Shown here: one piece after another, positions 35,121-50,100 of the stretch
Layout: each line of letters begins with the position of its first letter
How positions within the stretch are numbered: position 1 is the stretch's first letter
Assembly: GCA_002189035.1 (NCBI GenBank)
Contig: NEEC01000032.1
Coordinates: 27,364 to 91,363 of the forward strand
Source: Utricularia gibba
Lineage: Eukaryota > Streptophyta > Magnoliopsida > Lamiales > Lentibulariaceae
DNA: 64,000 bases
Direction of reading: 5' to 3'
Translations under genes and position numbers: made by a program
Notes under the pieces: generated by a model
Told to the model about the DNA's origin: nothing
Databases searched by the model: none
Seen by the model: the letters and a program-made list of their open reading frames with translations, nothing else

Positions 35121-38100
35121 CCCGTATACCATGTCTCTAGTGGCTATTTGATTCTTTTGCCTTGTATGTTGTTCGCATCAATTTCGAGAACATGAAGCAC
35201 ATTATTAAATGCAGTCACCACGGAATGCCACGTGAGACACTTTTCGTTGTGGCTTGTTTTTAATATGTCCACAGTTATCGGACAAACGTAACTCCAAATT
35301 ATAATACTTGGAGCTCGAAAGGGCTTCCCAACAGTGTGCTATGAAGAGCAAGGATCTGCATGTTATGCAGAGGTGCTTCGCGGACCAGGATGTGCGACGT
35401 AGTCATTTCATTGCGCATCATCATTCGGGGTGCATCCTAAAAATCACACGTGCACGGATTCATTAAAAATAAATATTTACGCATATCCAGAGTTATAACA
35501 GTGTTGGGATAAGTGATGCCACGAAATTCATGATGTAGCATGTGACTTTTTTCCAACTTGATCGCATAGTAGATGAATCTGACACCATATGTTTTGGCTT
35601 TGATTGATGCATTTAGTTGCTATGATACTTCTGATTCTTGATGCACCATTCCCGTATACCATGTCTCTAGTGGCTATTTGATTCTTTTGCCTTGTATGTT
35701 GTTCGCATCAATTTCGAGAACATGAAGCACATTATTAAATGCAGTCACCACGGAATGCCACGTGAGACACTTTTCGTTGTGGCTTGTTTTTAATATGTCC
35801 ACAGTTATCGGACAAACGTAACTCCAAATTATAATACTTGGAGCTCGAAAAGGGCTTCCCAACAGTGTGCTATGAAGAGCAAGGATCTGCATGTTATGCA
35901 AGAGGTGCTTCGCGGACCAGGATGTGCGACGTAGTCATTTCATTGCGCATCATCATTCGGGGTGCATCCTAAAAATCACACGTGCACGGATTCATTAAAA
36001 ATAAATATTTACGCATATCCAGACAGTGTTGGGATAAGTGATGCCACGAAATTCATGATGTAGCATGTGACTTTTTTCCAACTTGATCGCATAGTAGATG
36101 AATTCTGACACCATATGTTTTGGCTTTTGATTGATGCATTTAGTTGCTATGATACTTCTGATTCTTGATGCACCATTCCCGTATACCATGTCTCTAGTGG
36201 CTATTTGATTCTTTTGCCTTGTATGTTGTTCGCATCAATTTCGAGAACATGAAGCACATTATTAAATGCAGTCACCACGGAATGCCACGTGAGACACTTT
36301 TCGTTGTGGCTTGTTTTTAATATGTCCACAGTTATCGGACAAACGTAACTCCAAATTATAATACTTGGAGCTCGAAAAGGGCTTCCCAACAGTGTGCTAT
36401 GAAGAGCAAGGATCTGCATGTTATGCAAGAGGTGCTTCGCGGACCAGGATGTGCGACGTAGTCATTTCATTGCGCATCATCATTCGGGGTGCATCCTAAA
36501 AATCACACGTGCACGGGATTCATTAAAAATAAATATTTACGCATATCCAGAGTGTATAACAGTGTTGGGATAAGTGATGCCACGAAATTCATGATGTAGC
36601 ATGTGACTTTTTTCCAACTTGATCGCATAGTAGATGAATTCTGACACCATATGTTTTGGCTTTTGATTGATGCATTTAGTTGCTATGATACTTCTGATTC
36701 TTGATGCACCATTCCCGTATACCATGTCTCTAGTGGCTATTTGATTCTTTTGCCTTGTATGTTGTTCGCATCAATTTCGAGAACATGAAGCACATTATTA
36801 AATGCAGTCACCACGGAATGCCACGTGAGACACTTTTCGTTGTGGCTTGTTTTTAATATGTCCACAGTTATCGGACAAACGTAACTCCAAATTATAATAC
36901 TTGGAGCTCGAAAAGGGCTTCCCAACAGTGTGCTATGAAGAGCAAGGATCTGCATGTTATGCAAGAGGTGCTTCGCGGACCAGGATGTGCGACGTAGTCA
37001 TTTCATTGCGCATCATCATTCGGGGTGCATCCTAAAAATCACACGTGCACGGATTCATTAAAAATAAATATTTACGCATATCCAGAGTGTATAACAGTGT
37101 TGGGATAAGTGATGCCACGAAATTCATGATGTAGCATGTGACTTTTTTCCAACTTGATCGCATAGTAGATGAATTCTGACACCATATGTTTTGGCTTTTG
37201 ATTGATGCATTTAGTTGCTATGATACTTCTGATTCTTGATGCACCATTCCCGTATACCATGTCTCTAGTGGCTATTTGATTCTTTTGCCTTGTATGTTGT
37301 TCGCATCAATTTCGAGAACATGAAGCACATTATTAAATGCAGTCACCACGGAATGCCACGTGAGACACTTTTCGTTGTGGCTTGTTTTTAATATGTCCAC
37401 AGTTATCGGACAAACGTAACTCCAAATTATAATACTTGGAGCTCGAAAAGGGCTTCCCAACAGTGTGCTATGAAGAGCAAGGATCTGCATGTTATGCAAG
37501 AGGTGCTTCGCGGACCAGGATGTGCGACGTAGTCATTTCATTGCGCATCATCATTCGGGGTGCATCCTAAAAATCACACGTGCACGGATTCATTAAAAAT
37601 AAATATTTACGCATATCCAGAGTGTATAACAGTGTTGGGATAAGTGATGCCACGAAATTCATGATGTAGCATGTGACTTTTTTCCAACTTGATCGCATAG
37701 TAGATGAATTCTGACACCATATGTTTTGGCTTTTGATTGATGCATTTAGTTGCTATGATACTTCTGATTCTTGATGCACCATTCCCGTATACCATGTCTC
37801 TAGTGGCTATTTGATTCTTTTGCCTTGTATGTTGTTCGCATCAATTTCGAGAACATGAAGCACATTATTAAATGCAGTCACCACGGAATGCCACGTGAGA
37901 CACTTTTCGTTGTGGCTTGTTTTTAATATGTCCACAGTTATCGGACAAACGTAACTCCAAATTATAATACTTGGAGCTCGAAAAGGGCTTCCCAACAGTG
38001 TGCTATGAAGAGCAAGGATCTGCATGTTATGCAAGAGGTGCTTCGCGGACCAGGATGTGCGACGTAGTCATTTCATTGCGCATCATCATTCGGGGTGCAT

Positions 38101-41100
38101 CCTAAAAATCACACGTGCACGGGATTCATTAAAAATAAATATTTACGCATATCCAGAGTGTATAACAGTGTTGGGATAAGTGATGCCACGAAATTCATGA
38201 TGTAGCATGTGACTTTTTTCCAACTTGATCGCATAGTAGATGAATTCTGACACCATATGTTTTGGCTTTTGATTGATGCATTTAGTTGCTATGATACTTC
38301 TGATTCTTGATGCACCATTCCCGTATACCATGTCTCTAGTGGCTATTTGATTCTTTTGCCTTGTATGTTGTTCGCATCAATTTCGAGAACATGAAGCACA
38401 TTATTAAATGCAGTCACCACGGAATGCCACGTGAGACACTTTTCGTTGTGGCTTGTTTTTAATATGTCCACAGTTATCGGACAAACGTAACTCCAAATTA
38501 TAATACTTGGAGCTCGAAAAGGGCTTCCCAACAGTGTGCTATGAAGAGCAAGGATCTGCATGTTATGCAAGAGGTGCTTCGCGGACCAGGATGTGCGACG
38601 TAGTCATTTCATTGCGCATCATCATTCGGGGTGCATCCTAAAAATCACACGTGCACGGATTCATTAAAAATAAATATTTACGCATATCCAGAGTGTATAA
38701 CAGTGTTGGGATAAGTGATGCCACGAAATTCATGATGTAGCATGTGACTTTTTTCCAACTTGATCGCATAGTAGATGAATTCTGACACCATATGTTTTGG
38801 CTTTTGATTGATGCATTTAGTTGCTATGATACTTCTGATTCTTGATGCACCATTCCCGTATACCATGTCTCTAGTGGCTATTTGATTCTTTTGCCTTGTA
38901 TGTTGTTCGCATCAATTTCGAGAACATGAAGCACATTATTAAATGCAGTCACCACGGAATGCCACGTGAGACACTTTTCGTTGTGGCTTGTTTTTAATAT
39001 GTCCACAGTTATCGGACAAACGTAACTCCAAATTATAATACTTGGAGCTCGAAAAGGGCTTCCCAACAGTGTGCTATGAAGAGCAAGGATCTGCATGTTA
39101 TGCAAGAGGTGCTTCGCGGACCAGGATGTGCGACGTAGTCATTTCATTGCGCATCATCATTCGGGGTGCATCCTAAAAATCACACGTGCACGGGATTCAT
39201 TAAAAATAAATATTTACGCATATCCAGAGTGTATAACAGTGTTGGGATAAGTGATGCCACGAAATTCATGATGTAGCATGTGACTTTTTTCCAACTTGAT
39301 CGCATAGTAGATGAATTCTGACACCATATGTTTTGGCTTTTGATTGATGCATTTAGTTGCTATGATACTTCTGATTCTTGATGCACCATTCCCGTATACC
39401 ATGTCTCTAGTGGCTATTTGATTCTTTTGCCTTGTATGTTGTTCGCATCAATTTCGAGAACATGAAGCACATTATTAAATGCAGTCACCACGGAATGCCA
39501 CGTGAGACACTTTTCGTTGTGGCTTGTTTTTAATATGTCCACAGTTATCGGACAAACGTAACTCCAAATTATAATACTTGGAGCTCGAAAAGGGCTTCCC
39601 AACAGTGTGCTATGAAGAGCAAGGATCTGCATGTTATGCAAGAGGTGCTTCGCGGACCAGGATGTGCGACGTAGTCATTTCATTGCGCATCATCATTCGG
39701 GGTGCATCCTAAAAATCACACGTGCACGGGATTCATTAAAAATAAATATTTACGCATATCCAGAGTGTATAACAGTGTTGGGATAAGTGATGCCACGAAA
39801 TTCATGATGTAGCATGTGACTTTTTTCCAACTTGATCGCATAGTAGATGAATTCTGACACCATATGTTTTGGCTTTTGATTGATGCATTTAGTTGCTATG
39901 ATACTTCTGATTCTTGATGCACCATTCCCGTATACCATGTCTCTAGTGGCTATTTGATTCTTTTGCCTTGTATGTTGTTCGCATCAATTTCGAGAACATG
40001 AAGCACATTATTAAATGCAGTCACCACGGAATGCCACGTGAGACACTTTTCGTTGTGGCTTGTTTTTAATATGTCCACAGTTATCGGACAAACGTAACTC
40101 CAAATTATAATACTTGGAGCTCGAAAAGGGCTTCCCAACAGTGTGCTATGAAGAGCAAGGATCTGCATGTTATGCAAGAGGTGCTTCGCGGACCAGGATG
40201 TGCGACGTAGTCATTTCATTGCGCATCATCATTCGGGGTGCATCCTAAAAATCACACGTGCACGGGATTCATTAAAAATAAATATTTACGCATATCCAGA
40301 GTGTATAACAGTGTTGGGATAAGTGATGCCACGAAATTCATGATGTAGCATGTGACTTTTTTCCAACTTGATCGCATAGTAGATGAATTCTGACACCATA
40401 TGTTTTGGCTTTTGATTGATGCATTTAGTTGCTATGATACTTCTGATTCTTGATGCACCATTCCCGTATACCATGTCTCTAGTGGCTATTTGATTCTTTT
40501 GCCTTGTATGTTGTTCGCATCAATTTCGAGAACATGAAGCACATTATTAAATGCAGTCACCACGGAATGCCACGTGAGACACTTTTCGTTGTGGCTTGTT
40601 TTTAATATGTCCACAGTTATCGGACAAACGTAACTCCAAATTATAATACTTGGAGCTCGAAAAGGGCTTCCCAACAGTGTGCTATGAAGAGCAAGGATCT
40701 GCATGTTATGCAAGAGGTGCTTCGCGGACCAGGATGTGCGACGTAGTCATTTCATTGCGCATCATCATTCGGGGTGCATCCTAAAAATCACACGTGCACG
40801 GGATTCATTAAAAATAAATATTTACGCATATCCAGAGTGTATAACAGTGTTGGGATAAGTGATGCCACGAAATTCATGATGTAGCATGTGACTTTTTTCC
40901 AACTTGATCGCATAGTAGATGAATTCTGACACCATATGTTTTGGCTTTTGATTGATGCATTTAGTTGCTATGATACTTCTGATTCTTGATGCACCATTCC
41001 CGTATACCATGTCTCTAGTGGCTATTTGATTCTTTTGCCTTGTATGTTGTTCGCATCAATTTCGAGAACATGAAGCACATTATTAAATGCAGTCACCACG

Positions 41101-44100
41101 GAATGCCACGTGAGACACTTTTCGTTGTGGCTTGTTTTTAATATGTCCACAGTTATCGGACAAACGTAACTCCAAATTATAATACTTGGAGCTCGAAAAG
41201 GGCTTCCCAACAGTGTGCTATGAAGAGCAAGGATCTGCATGTTATGCAAGAGGTGCTTCGCGGACCAGGATGTGCGACGTAGTCATTTCATTGCGCATCA
41301 TCATTCGGGGTGCATCCTAAAAATCACACGTGCACGGGATTCATTAAAAATAAATATTTACGCATATCCAGAGTGTATAACAGTGTTGGGATAAGTGATG
41401 CCACGAAATTCATGATGTAGCATGTGACTTTTTTCCAACTTGATCGCATAGTAGATGAATTCTGACACCATATGTTTTGGCTTTTGATTGATGCATTTAG
41501 TTGCTATGATACTTCTGATTCTTGATGCACCATTCCCGTATACCATGTCTCTAGTGGCTATTTGATTCTTTTGCCTTGTATGTTGTTCGCATCAATTTCG
41601 AGAACATGAAGCACATTATTAAATGCAGTCACCACGGAATGCCACGTGAGACACTTTTCGTTGTGGCTTGTTTTTAATATGTCCACAGTTATCGGACAAA
41701 CGTAACTCCAAATTATAATACTTGGAGCTCGAAAAGGGCTTCCCAACAGTGTGCTATGAAGAGCAAGGATCTGCATGTTATGCAAGAGGTGCTTCGCGGA
41801 CCAGGATGTGCGACGTAGTCATTTCATTGCGCATCATCATTCGGGGTGCATCCTAAAAATCACACGTGCACGGGATTCATTAAAAATAAATATTTACGCA
41901 TATCCAGAGTGTATAACAGTGTTGGGATAAGTGATGCCACGAAATTCATGATGTAGCATGTGACTTTTTTCCAACTTGATCGCATAGTAGATGAATTCTG
42001 ACACCATATGTTTTGGCTTTTGATTGATGCATTTAGTTGCTATGATACTTCTGATTCTTGATGCACCATTCCCGTATACCATGTCTCTAGTGGCTATTTG
42101 ATTCTTTTGCCTTGTATGTTGTTCGCATCAATTTCGAGAACATGAAGCACATTATTAAATGCAGTCACCACGGAATGCCACGTGAGACACTTTTCGTTGT
42201 GGCTTGTTTTTAATATGTCCACAGTTATCGGACAAACGTAACTCCAAATTATAATACTTGGAGCTCGAAAAGGGCTTCCCAACAGTGTGCTATGAAGAGC
42301 AAGGATCTGCATGTTATGCAAGAGGTGCTTCGCGGACCAGGATGTGCGACGTAGTCATTTCATTGCGCATCATCATTCGGGGTGCATCCTAAAAATCACA
42401 CGTGCACGGGATTCATTAAAAATAAATATTTACGCATATCCAGAGTGTATAACAGTGTTGGGATAAGTGATGCCACGAAATTCATGATGTAGCATGTGAC
42501 TTTTTTCCAACTTGATCGCATAGTAGATGAATTCTGACACCATATGTTTTGGCTTTTGATTGATGCATTTAGTTGCTATGATACTTCTGATTCTTGATGC
42601 ACCATTCCCGTATACCATGTCTCTAGTGGCTATTTGATTCTTTTGCCTTGTATGTTGTTCGCATCAATTTCGAGAACATGAAGCACATTATTAAATGCAG
42701 TCACCACGGAATGCCACGTGAGACACTTTTCGTTGTGGCTTGTTTTTAATATGTCCACAGTTATCGGACAAACGTAACTCCAAATTATAATACTTGGAGC
42801 TCGAAAAGGGCTTCCCAACAGTGTGCTATGAAGAGCAAGGATCTGCATGTTATGCAAGAGGTGCTTCGCGGACCAGGATGTGCGACGTAGTCATTTCATT
42901 GCGCATCATCATTCGGGGTGCATCCTAAAAATCACACGTGCACGGGATTCATTAAAAATAAATATTTACGCATATCCAGAGTGTATAACAGTGTTGGGAT
43001 AAGTGATGCCACGAAATTCATGATGTAGCATGTGACTTTTTTCCAACTTGATCGCATAGTAGATGAATTCTGACACCATATGTTTTGGCTTTTGATTGAT
43101 GCATTTAGTTGCTATGATACTTCTGATTCTTGATGCACCATTCCCGTATACCATGTCTCTAGTGGCTATTTGATTCTTTTGCCTTGTATGTTGTTCGCAT
43201 CAATTTCGAGAACATGAAGCACATTATTAAATGCAGTCACCACGGAATGCCACGTGAGACACTTTTCGTTGTGGCTTGTTTTTAATATGTCCACAGTTAT
43301 CGGACAAACGTAACTCCAAATTATAATACTTGGAGCTCGAAAAGGGCTTCCCAACAGTGTGCTATGAAGAGCAAGGATCTGCATGTTATGCAAGAGGTGC
43401 TTCGCGGACCAGGATGTGCGACGTAGTCATTTCATTGCGCATCATCATTCGGGGTGCATCCTAAAAATCACACGTGCACGGGATTCATTAAAAATAAATA
43501 TTTACGCATATCCAGAGTGTATAACAGTGTTGGGATAAGTGATGCCACGAAATTCATGATGTAGCATGTGACTTTTTTCCAACTTGATCGCATAGTAGAT
43601 GAATTCTGACACCATATGTTTTGGCTTTTGATTGATGCATTTAGTTGCTATGATACTTCTGATTCTTGATGCACCATTCCCGTATACCATGTCTCTAGTG
43701 GCTATTTGATTCTTTTGCCTTGTATGTTGTTCGCATCAATTTCGAGAACATGAAGCACATTATTAAATGCAGTCACCACGGAATGCCACGTGAGACACTT
43801 TTCGTTGTGGCTTGTTTTTAATATGTCCACAGTTATCGGACAAACGTAACTCCAAATTATAATACTTGGAGCTCGAAAAGGGCTTCCCAACAGTGTGCTA
43901 TGAAGAGCAAGGATCTGCATGTTATGCAAGAGGTGCTTCGCGGACCAGGATGTGCGACGTAGTCATTTCATTGCGCATCATCATTCGGGGTGCATCCTAA
44001 AAATCACACGTGCACGGGATTCATTAAAAATAAATATTTACGCATATCCAGAGTGTATAACAGTGTTGGGATAAGTGATGCCACGAAATTCATGATGTAG

Positions 44101-47100
44101 CATGTGACTTTTTTCCAACTTGATCGCATAGTAGATGAATTCTGACACCATATGTTTTGGCTTTTGATTGATGCATTTAGTTGCTATGATACTTCTGATT
44201 CTTGATGCACCATTCCCGTATACCATGTCTCTAGTGGCTATTTGATTCTTTTGCCTTGTATGTTGTTCGCATCAATTTCGAGAACATGAAGCACATTATT
44301 AAATGCAGTCACCACGGAATGCCACGTGAGACACTTTTCGTTGTGGCTTGTTTTTAATATGTCCACAGTTATCGGACAAACGTAACTCCAAATTATAATA
44401 CTTGGAGCTCGAAAAGGGCTTCCCAACAGTGTGCTATGAAGAGCAAGGATCTGCATGTTATGCAAGAGGTGCTTCGCGGACCAGGATGTGCGACGTAGTC
44501 ATTTCATTGCGCATCATCATTCGGGGTGCATCCTAAAAATCACACGTGCACGGGATTCATTAAAAATAAATATTTACGCATATCCAGAGTGTATAACAGT
44601 GTTGGGATAAGTGATGCCACGAAATTCATGATGTAGCATGTGACTTTTTTCCAACTTGATCGCATAGTAGATGAATTCTGACACCATATGTTTTGGCTTT
44701 TGATTGATGCATTTAGTTGCTATGATACTTCTGATTCTTGATGCACCATTCCCGTATACCATGTCTCTAGTGGCTATTTGATTCTTTTGCCTTGTATGTT
44801 GTTCGCATCAATTTCGAGAACATGAAGCACATTATTAAATGCAGTCACCACGGAATGCCACGTGAGACACTTTTCGTTGTGGCTTGTTTTTAATATGTCC
44901 ACAGTTATCGGACAAACGTAACTCCAAATTATAATACTTGGAGCTCGAAAAGGGCTTCCCAACAGTGTGCTATGAAGAGCAAGGATCTGCATGTTATGCA
45001 AGAGGTGCTTCGCGGACCAGGATGTGCGACGTAGTCATTTCATTGCGCATCATCATTCGGGGTGCATCCTAAAAATCACACGTGCACGGGATTCATTAAA
45101 AATAAATATTTACGCATATCCAGAGTGTATAACAGTGTTGGGATAAGTGATGCCACGAAATTCATGATGTAGCATGTGACTTTTTTCCAACTTGATCGCA
45201 TAGTAGATGAATTCTGACACCATATGTTTTGGCTTTTGATTGATGCATTTAGTTGCTATGATACTTCTGATTCTTGATGCACCATTCCCGTATACCATGT
45301 CTCTAGTGGCTATTTGATTCTTTTGCCTTGTATGTTGTTCGCATCAATTTCGAGAACATGAAGCACATTATTAAATGCAGTCACCACGGAATGCCACGTG
45401 AGACACTTTTCGTTGTGGCTTGTTTTTAATATGTCCACAGTTATCGGACAAACGTAACTCCAAATTATAATACTTGGAGCTCGAAAAGGGCTTCCCAACA
45501 GTGTGCTATGAAGAGCAAGGATCTGCATGTTATGCAAGAGGTGCTTCGCGGACCAGGATGTGCGACGTAGTCATTTCATTGCGCATCATCATTCGGGGTG
45601 CATCCTAAAAATCACACGTGCACGGGATTCATTAAAAATAAATATTTACGCATATCCAGAGTGTATAACAGTGTTGGGATAAGTGATGCCACGAAATTCA
45701 TGATGTAGCATGTGACTTTTTTCCAACTTGATCGCATAGTAGATGAATTCTGACACCATATGTTTTGGCTTTTGATTGATGCATTTAGTTGCTATGATAC
45801 TTCTGATTCTTGATGCACCATTCCCGTATACCATGTCTCTAGTGGCTATTTGATTCTTTTGCCTTGTATGTTGTTCGCATCAATTTCGAGAACATGAAGC
45901 ACATTATTAAATGCAGTCACCACGGAATGCCACGTGAGACACTTTTCGTTGTGGCTTGTTTTTAATATGTCCACAGTTATCGGACAAACGTAACTCCAAA
46001 TTATAATACTTGGAGCTCGAAAAGGGCTTCCCAACAGTGTGCTATGAAGAGCAAGGATCTGCATGTTATGCAAGAGGTGCTTCGCGGACCAGGATGTGCG
46101 ACGTAGTCATTTCATTGCGCATCATCATTCGGGGTGCATCCTAAAAATCACACGTGCACGGGATTCATTAAAAATAAATATTTACGCATATCCAGAGTGT
46201 ATAACAGTGTTGGGATAAGTGATGCCACGAAATTCATGATGTAGCATGTGACTTTTTTCCAACTTGATCGCATAGTAGATGAATTCTGACACCATATGTT
46301 TTGGCTTTTGATTGATGCATTTAGTTGCTATGATACTTCTGATTCTTGATGCACCATTCCCGTATACCATGTCTCTAGTGGCTATTTGATTCTTTTGCCT
46401 TGTATGTTGTTCGCATCAATTTCGAGAACATGAAGCACATTATTAAATGCAGTCACCACGGAATGCCACGTGAGACACTTTTCGTTGTGGCTTGTTTTTA
46501 ATATGTCCACAGTTATCGGACAAACGTAACTCCAAATTATAATACTTGGAGCTCGAAAAGGGCTTCCCAACAGTGTGCTATGAAGAGCAAGGATCTGCAT
46601 GTTATGCAAGAGGTGCTTCGCGGACCAGGATGTGCGACGTAGTCATTTCATTGCGCATCATCATTCGGGGTGCATCCTAAAAATCACACGTGCACGGGAT
46701 TCATTAAAAATAAATATTTACGCATATCCAGAGTTATAACAGTGTTGGGATAAGTGATGCCACGAAATTCATGATGTAGCATGTGACTTTTTTCCAACTT
46801 GATCGCATAGTAGATGAATTCTGACACCATATGTTTTGGCTTTTGATTGATGCATTTAGTTGCTATGATACTTCTGATTCTTGATGCACCATTCCCGTAT
46901 ACCATGTCTCTAGTGGCTATTTGATTCTTTTGCCTTGTATGTTGTTCGCATCAATTTCGAGAACATGAAGCACATTATTAAATGCAGTCACCACGGAATG
47001 CCACGTGAGACACTTTTCGTTGTGGCTTGTTTTTAATATGTCCACAGTTATCGGACAAACGTAACTCCAAATTATAATACTTGGAGCTCGAAAAGGGCTT

Positions 47101-50100
47101 CCCAACAGTGTGCTATGAAGAGCAAGGATCTGCATGTTATGCAAGAGGTGCTTCGCGGACCAGGATGTGCGACGTAGTCATTTCATTGCGCATCATCATT
47201 CGGGGTGCATCCTAAAAATCACACGTGCACGGGATTCATTAAAAATAAATATTTACGCATATCCAGAGTGTATAACAGTGTTGGGATAAGTGATGCCACG
47301 AAATTCATGATGTAGCATGTGACTTTTTTCCAACTTGATCGCATAGTAGATGAATTCTGACACCATATGTTTTGGCTTTTGATTGATGCATTTAGTTGCT
47401 ATGATACTTCTGATTCTTGATGCACCATTCCCGTATACCATGTCTCTAGTGGCTATTTGATTCTTTTGCCTTGTATGTTGTTCGCATCAATTTCGAGAAC
47501 ATGAAGCACATTATTAAATGCAGTCACCACGGAATGCCACGTGAGACACTTTTCGTTGTGGCTTGTTTTTAATATGTCCACAGTTATCGGACAAACGTAA
47601 CTCCAAATTATAATACTTGGAGCTCGAAAAGGGCTTCCCAACAGTGTGCTATGAAGAGCAAGGATCTGCATGTTATGCAAGAGGTGCTTCGCGGACCAGG
47701 ATGTGCGACGTAGTCATTTCATTGCGCATCATCATTCGGGGTGCATCCTAAAAATCACACGTGCACGGATTCATTAAAAATAAATATTTACGCATATCCA
47801 GAGTGTATAACAGTGTTGGGATAAGTGATGCCACGAAATTCATGATGTAGCATGTGACTTTTTTCCAACTTGATCGCATAGTAGATGAATTCTGACACCA
47901 TATGTTTTGGCTTTGATTGATGCATTTAGTTGCTATGATACTTCTGATTCTTGATGCACCATTCCCGTATACCATGTCTCTAGTGGCTATTTGATTCTTT
48001 TGCCTTGTATGTTGTTCGCATCAATTTCGAGAACATGAAGCACATTATTAAATGCAGTCACCACGGAATGCCACGTGAGACACTTTTCGTTGTGGCTTGT
48101 TTTTAATATGTCCACAGTTATCGGACAAACGTAACTCCAAATTATAATACTTGGAGCTCGAAAAGGGCTTCCCAACAGTGTGCTATGAAGAGCAAGGATC
48201 TGCATGTTATGCAAGAGGTGCTTCGCGGACCAGGATGTGCGACGTAGTCATTTCATTGCGCATCATCATTCGGGGTGCATCCTAAAAATCACACGTGCAC
48301 GGATTCATTAAAAATAAATATTTACGCATATCCAGAGTGTATAACAGTGTTGGGATAAGTGATGCCACGAAATTCATGATGTAGCATGTGACTTTTTTCC
48401 AACTTGATCGCATAGTAGATGAATTCTGACACCATATGTTTTGGCTTTTGATTGATGCATTTAGTTGCTATGATACTTCTGATTCTTGATGCACCATTCC
48501 CGTATACCATGTCTCTAGTGGCTATTTGATTCTTTTGCCTTGTATGTTGTTCGCATCAATTTCGAGAACATGAAGCACATTATTAAATGCAGTCACCACG
48601 GAATGCCACGTGAGACACTTTTCGTTGTGGCTTTTTTAATATGTCCACAGTTATCGGACAAACGTAACTCCAAATTATAATACTTGGAGCTCGAAAAGGG
48701 CTTCCCAACAGTGTGCTATGAAGAGCAAGGATCTGCATGTTATGCAAGAGGTGCTTCGCGGACCAGGATGTGCGACGTAGTCATTTCATTGCGCATCATC
48801 ATTCGGGGTGCATCCTAAAAATCACACGTGCACGGGATTCATTAAAAATAAATATTTACGCATATCCAGAGTGTATAACAGTGTTGGGATAAGTGATGCC
48901 ACGAAATTCATGATGTAGCATGTGACTTTTTTCCAACTTGATCGCATAGTAGATGAATTCTGACACCATATGTTTTGGCTTTTGATTGATGCATTTAGTT
49001 GCTATGATACTTCTGATTCTTGATGCACCATTCCCGTATACCATGTCTCTAGTGGCTATTTGATTCTTTTGCCTTGTATGTTGTTCGCATCAATTTCGAG
49101 AACATGAAGCACATTATTAAATGCAGTCACCACGGAATGCCACGTGAGACACTTTTCGTTGTGGCTTGTTTTTAATATGTCCACAGTTATCGGACAAACG
49201 TAACTCCAAATTATAATACTTGGAGCTCGAAAAGGGCTTCCCAACAGTGTGCTATGAAGAGCAAGGATCTGCATGTTATGCAAGAGGTGCTTCGCGGACC
49301 AGGATGTGCGACGTAGTCATTTCATTGCGCATCATCATTCGGGGTGCATCCTAAAAATCACACGTGCACGGATTCATTAAAAATAAATATTTACGCATAT
49401 CCAGATGTATAACAGTGTTGGGATAAGTGATGCCACGAAATTCATGATGTAGCATGTGACTTTTTTCCAACTTGATCGCATAGTAGATGAATTCTGACAC
49501 CATATGTTTTGGCTTTTGATTGATGCATTTAGTTGCTATGATACTTCTGATTCTTGATGCACCATTCCCGTATACCATGTCTCTAGTGGCTATTTGATTC
49601 TTTTGCCTTGTATGTTGTTCGCATCAATTTCGAGAACATGAAGCACATTATTAAATGCAGTCACCACGGAATGCCACGTGAGACACTTTTCGTTGTGGCT
49701 TGTTTTTAATATGTCCACAGTTATCGGACAAACGTAACTCCAAATTATAATACTTGGAGCTCGAAAAGGGCTTCCCAACAGTGTGCTATGAAGAGCAAGG
49801 ATCTGCATGTTATGCAAGAGGTGCTTCGCGGACCAGGATGTGCGACGTAGTCATTTCATTGCGCATCATCATTCGGGGTGCATCCTAAAAATCACACGTG
49901 CACGGATTCATTAAAAATAAATATTTACGCATATCCAGAGTGTATAACAGTGTTGGGATAAGTGATGCCACGAAATTCATGATGTAGCATGTGACTTTTT
50001 TCCAACTTGATCGCATAGTAGATGAATTCTGACACCATATGTTTTGGCTTTTGATTGATGCATTTAGTTGCTATGATACTTCTGATTCTTGATGCACCAT

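Noticed and set aside
39166-39701. Monomer as an ancient trimer of a 178-bp nucleosome-sized unit
   Set aside because: 536 is close to three times 178, but reading the three thirds against each other showed only scattered short matches such as ATGCCACG and AACAGTGT.
39660-39720. CENP-B-box-like motif around CATTCGGGGTGCATCC
   Set aside because: It has TTCG but lacks the required A and CGGG at the right spacing of the mammalian box, and no plant equivalent is established.
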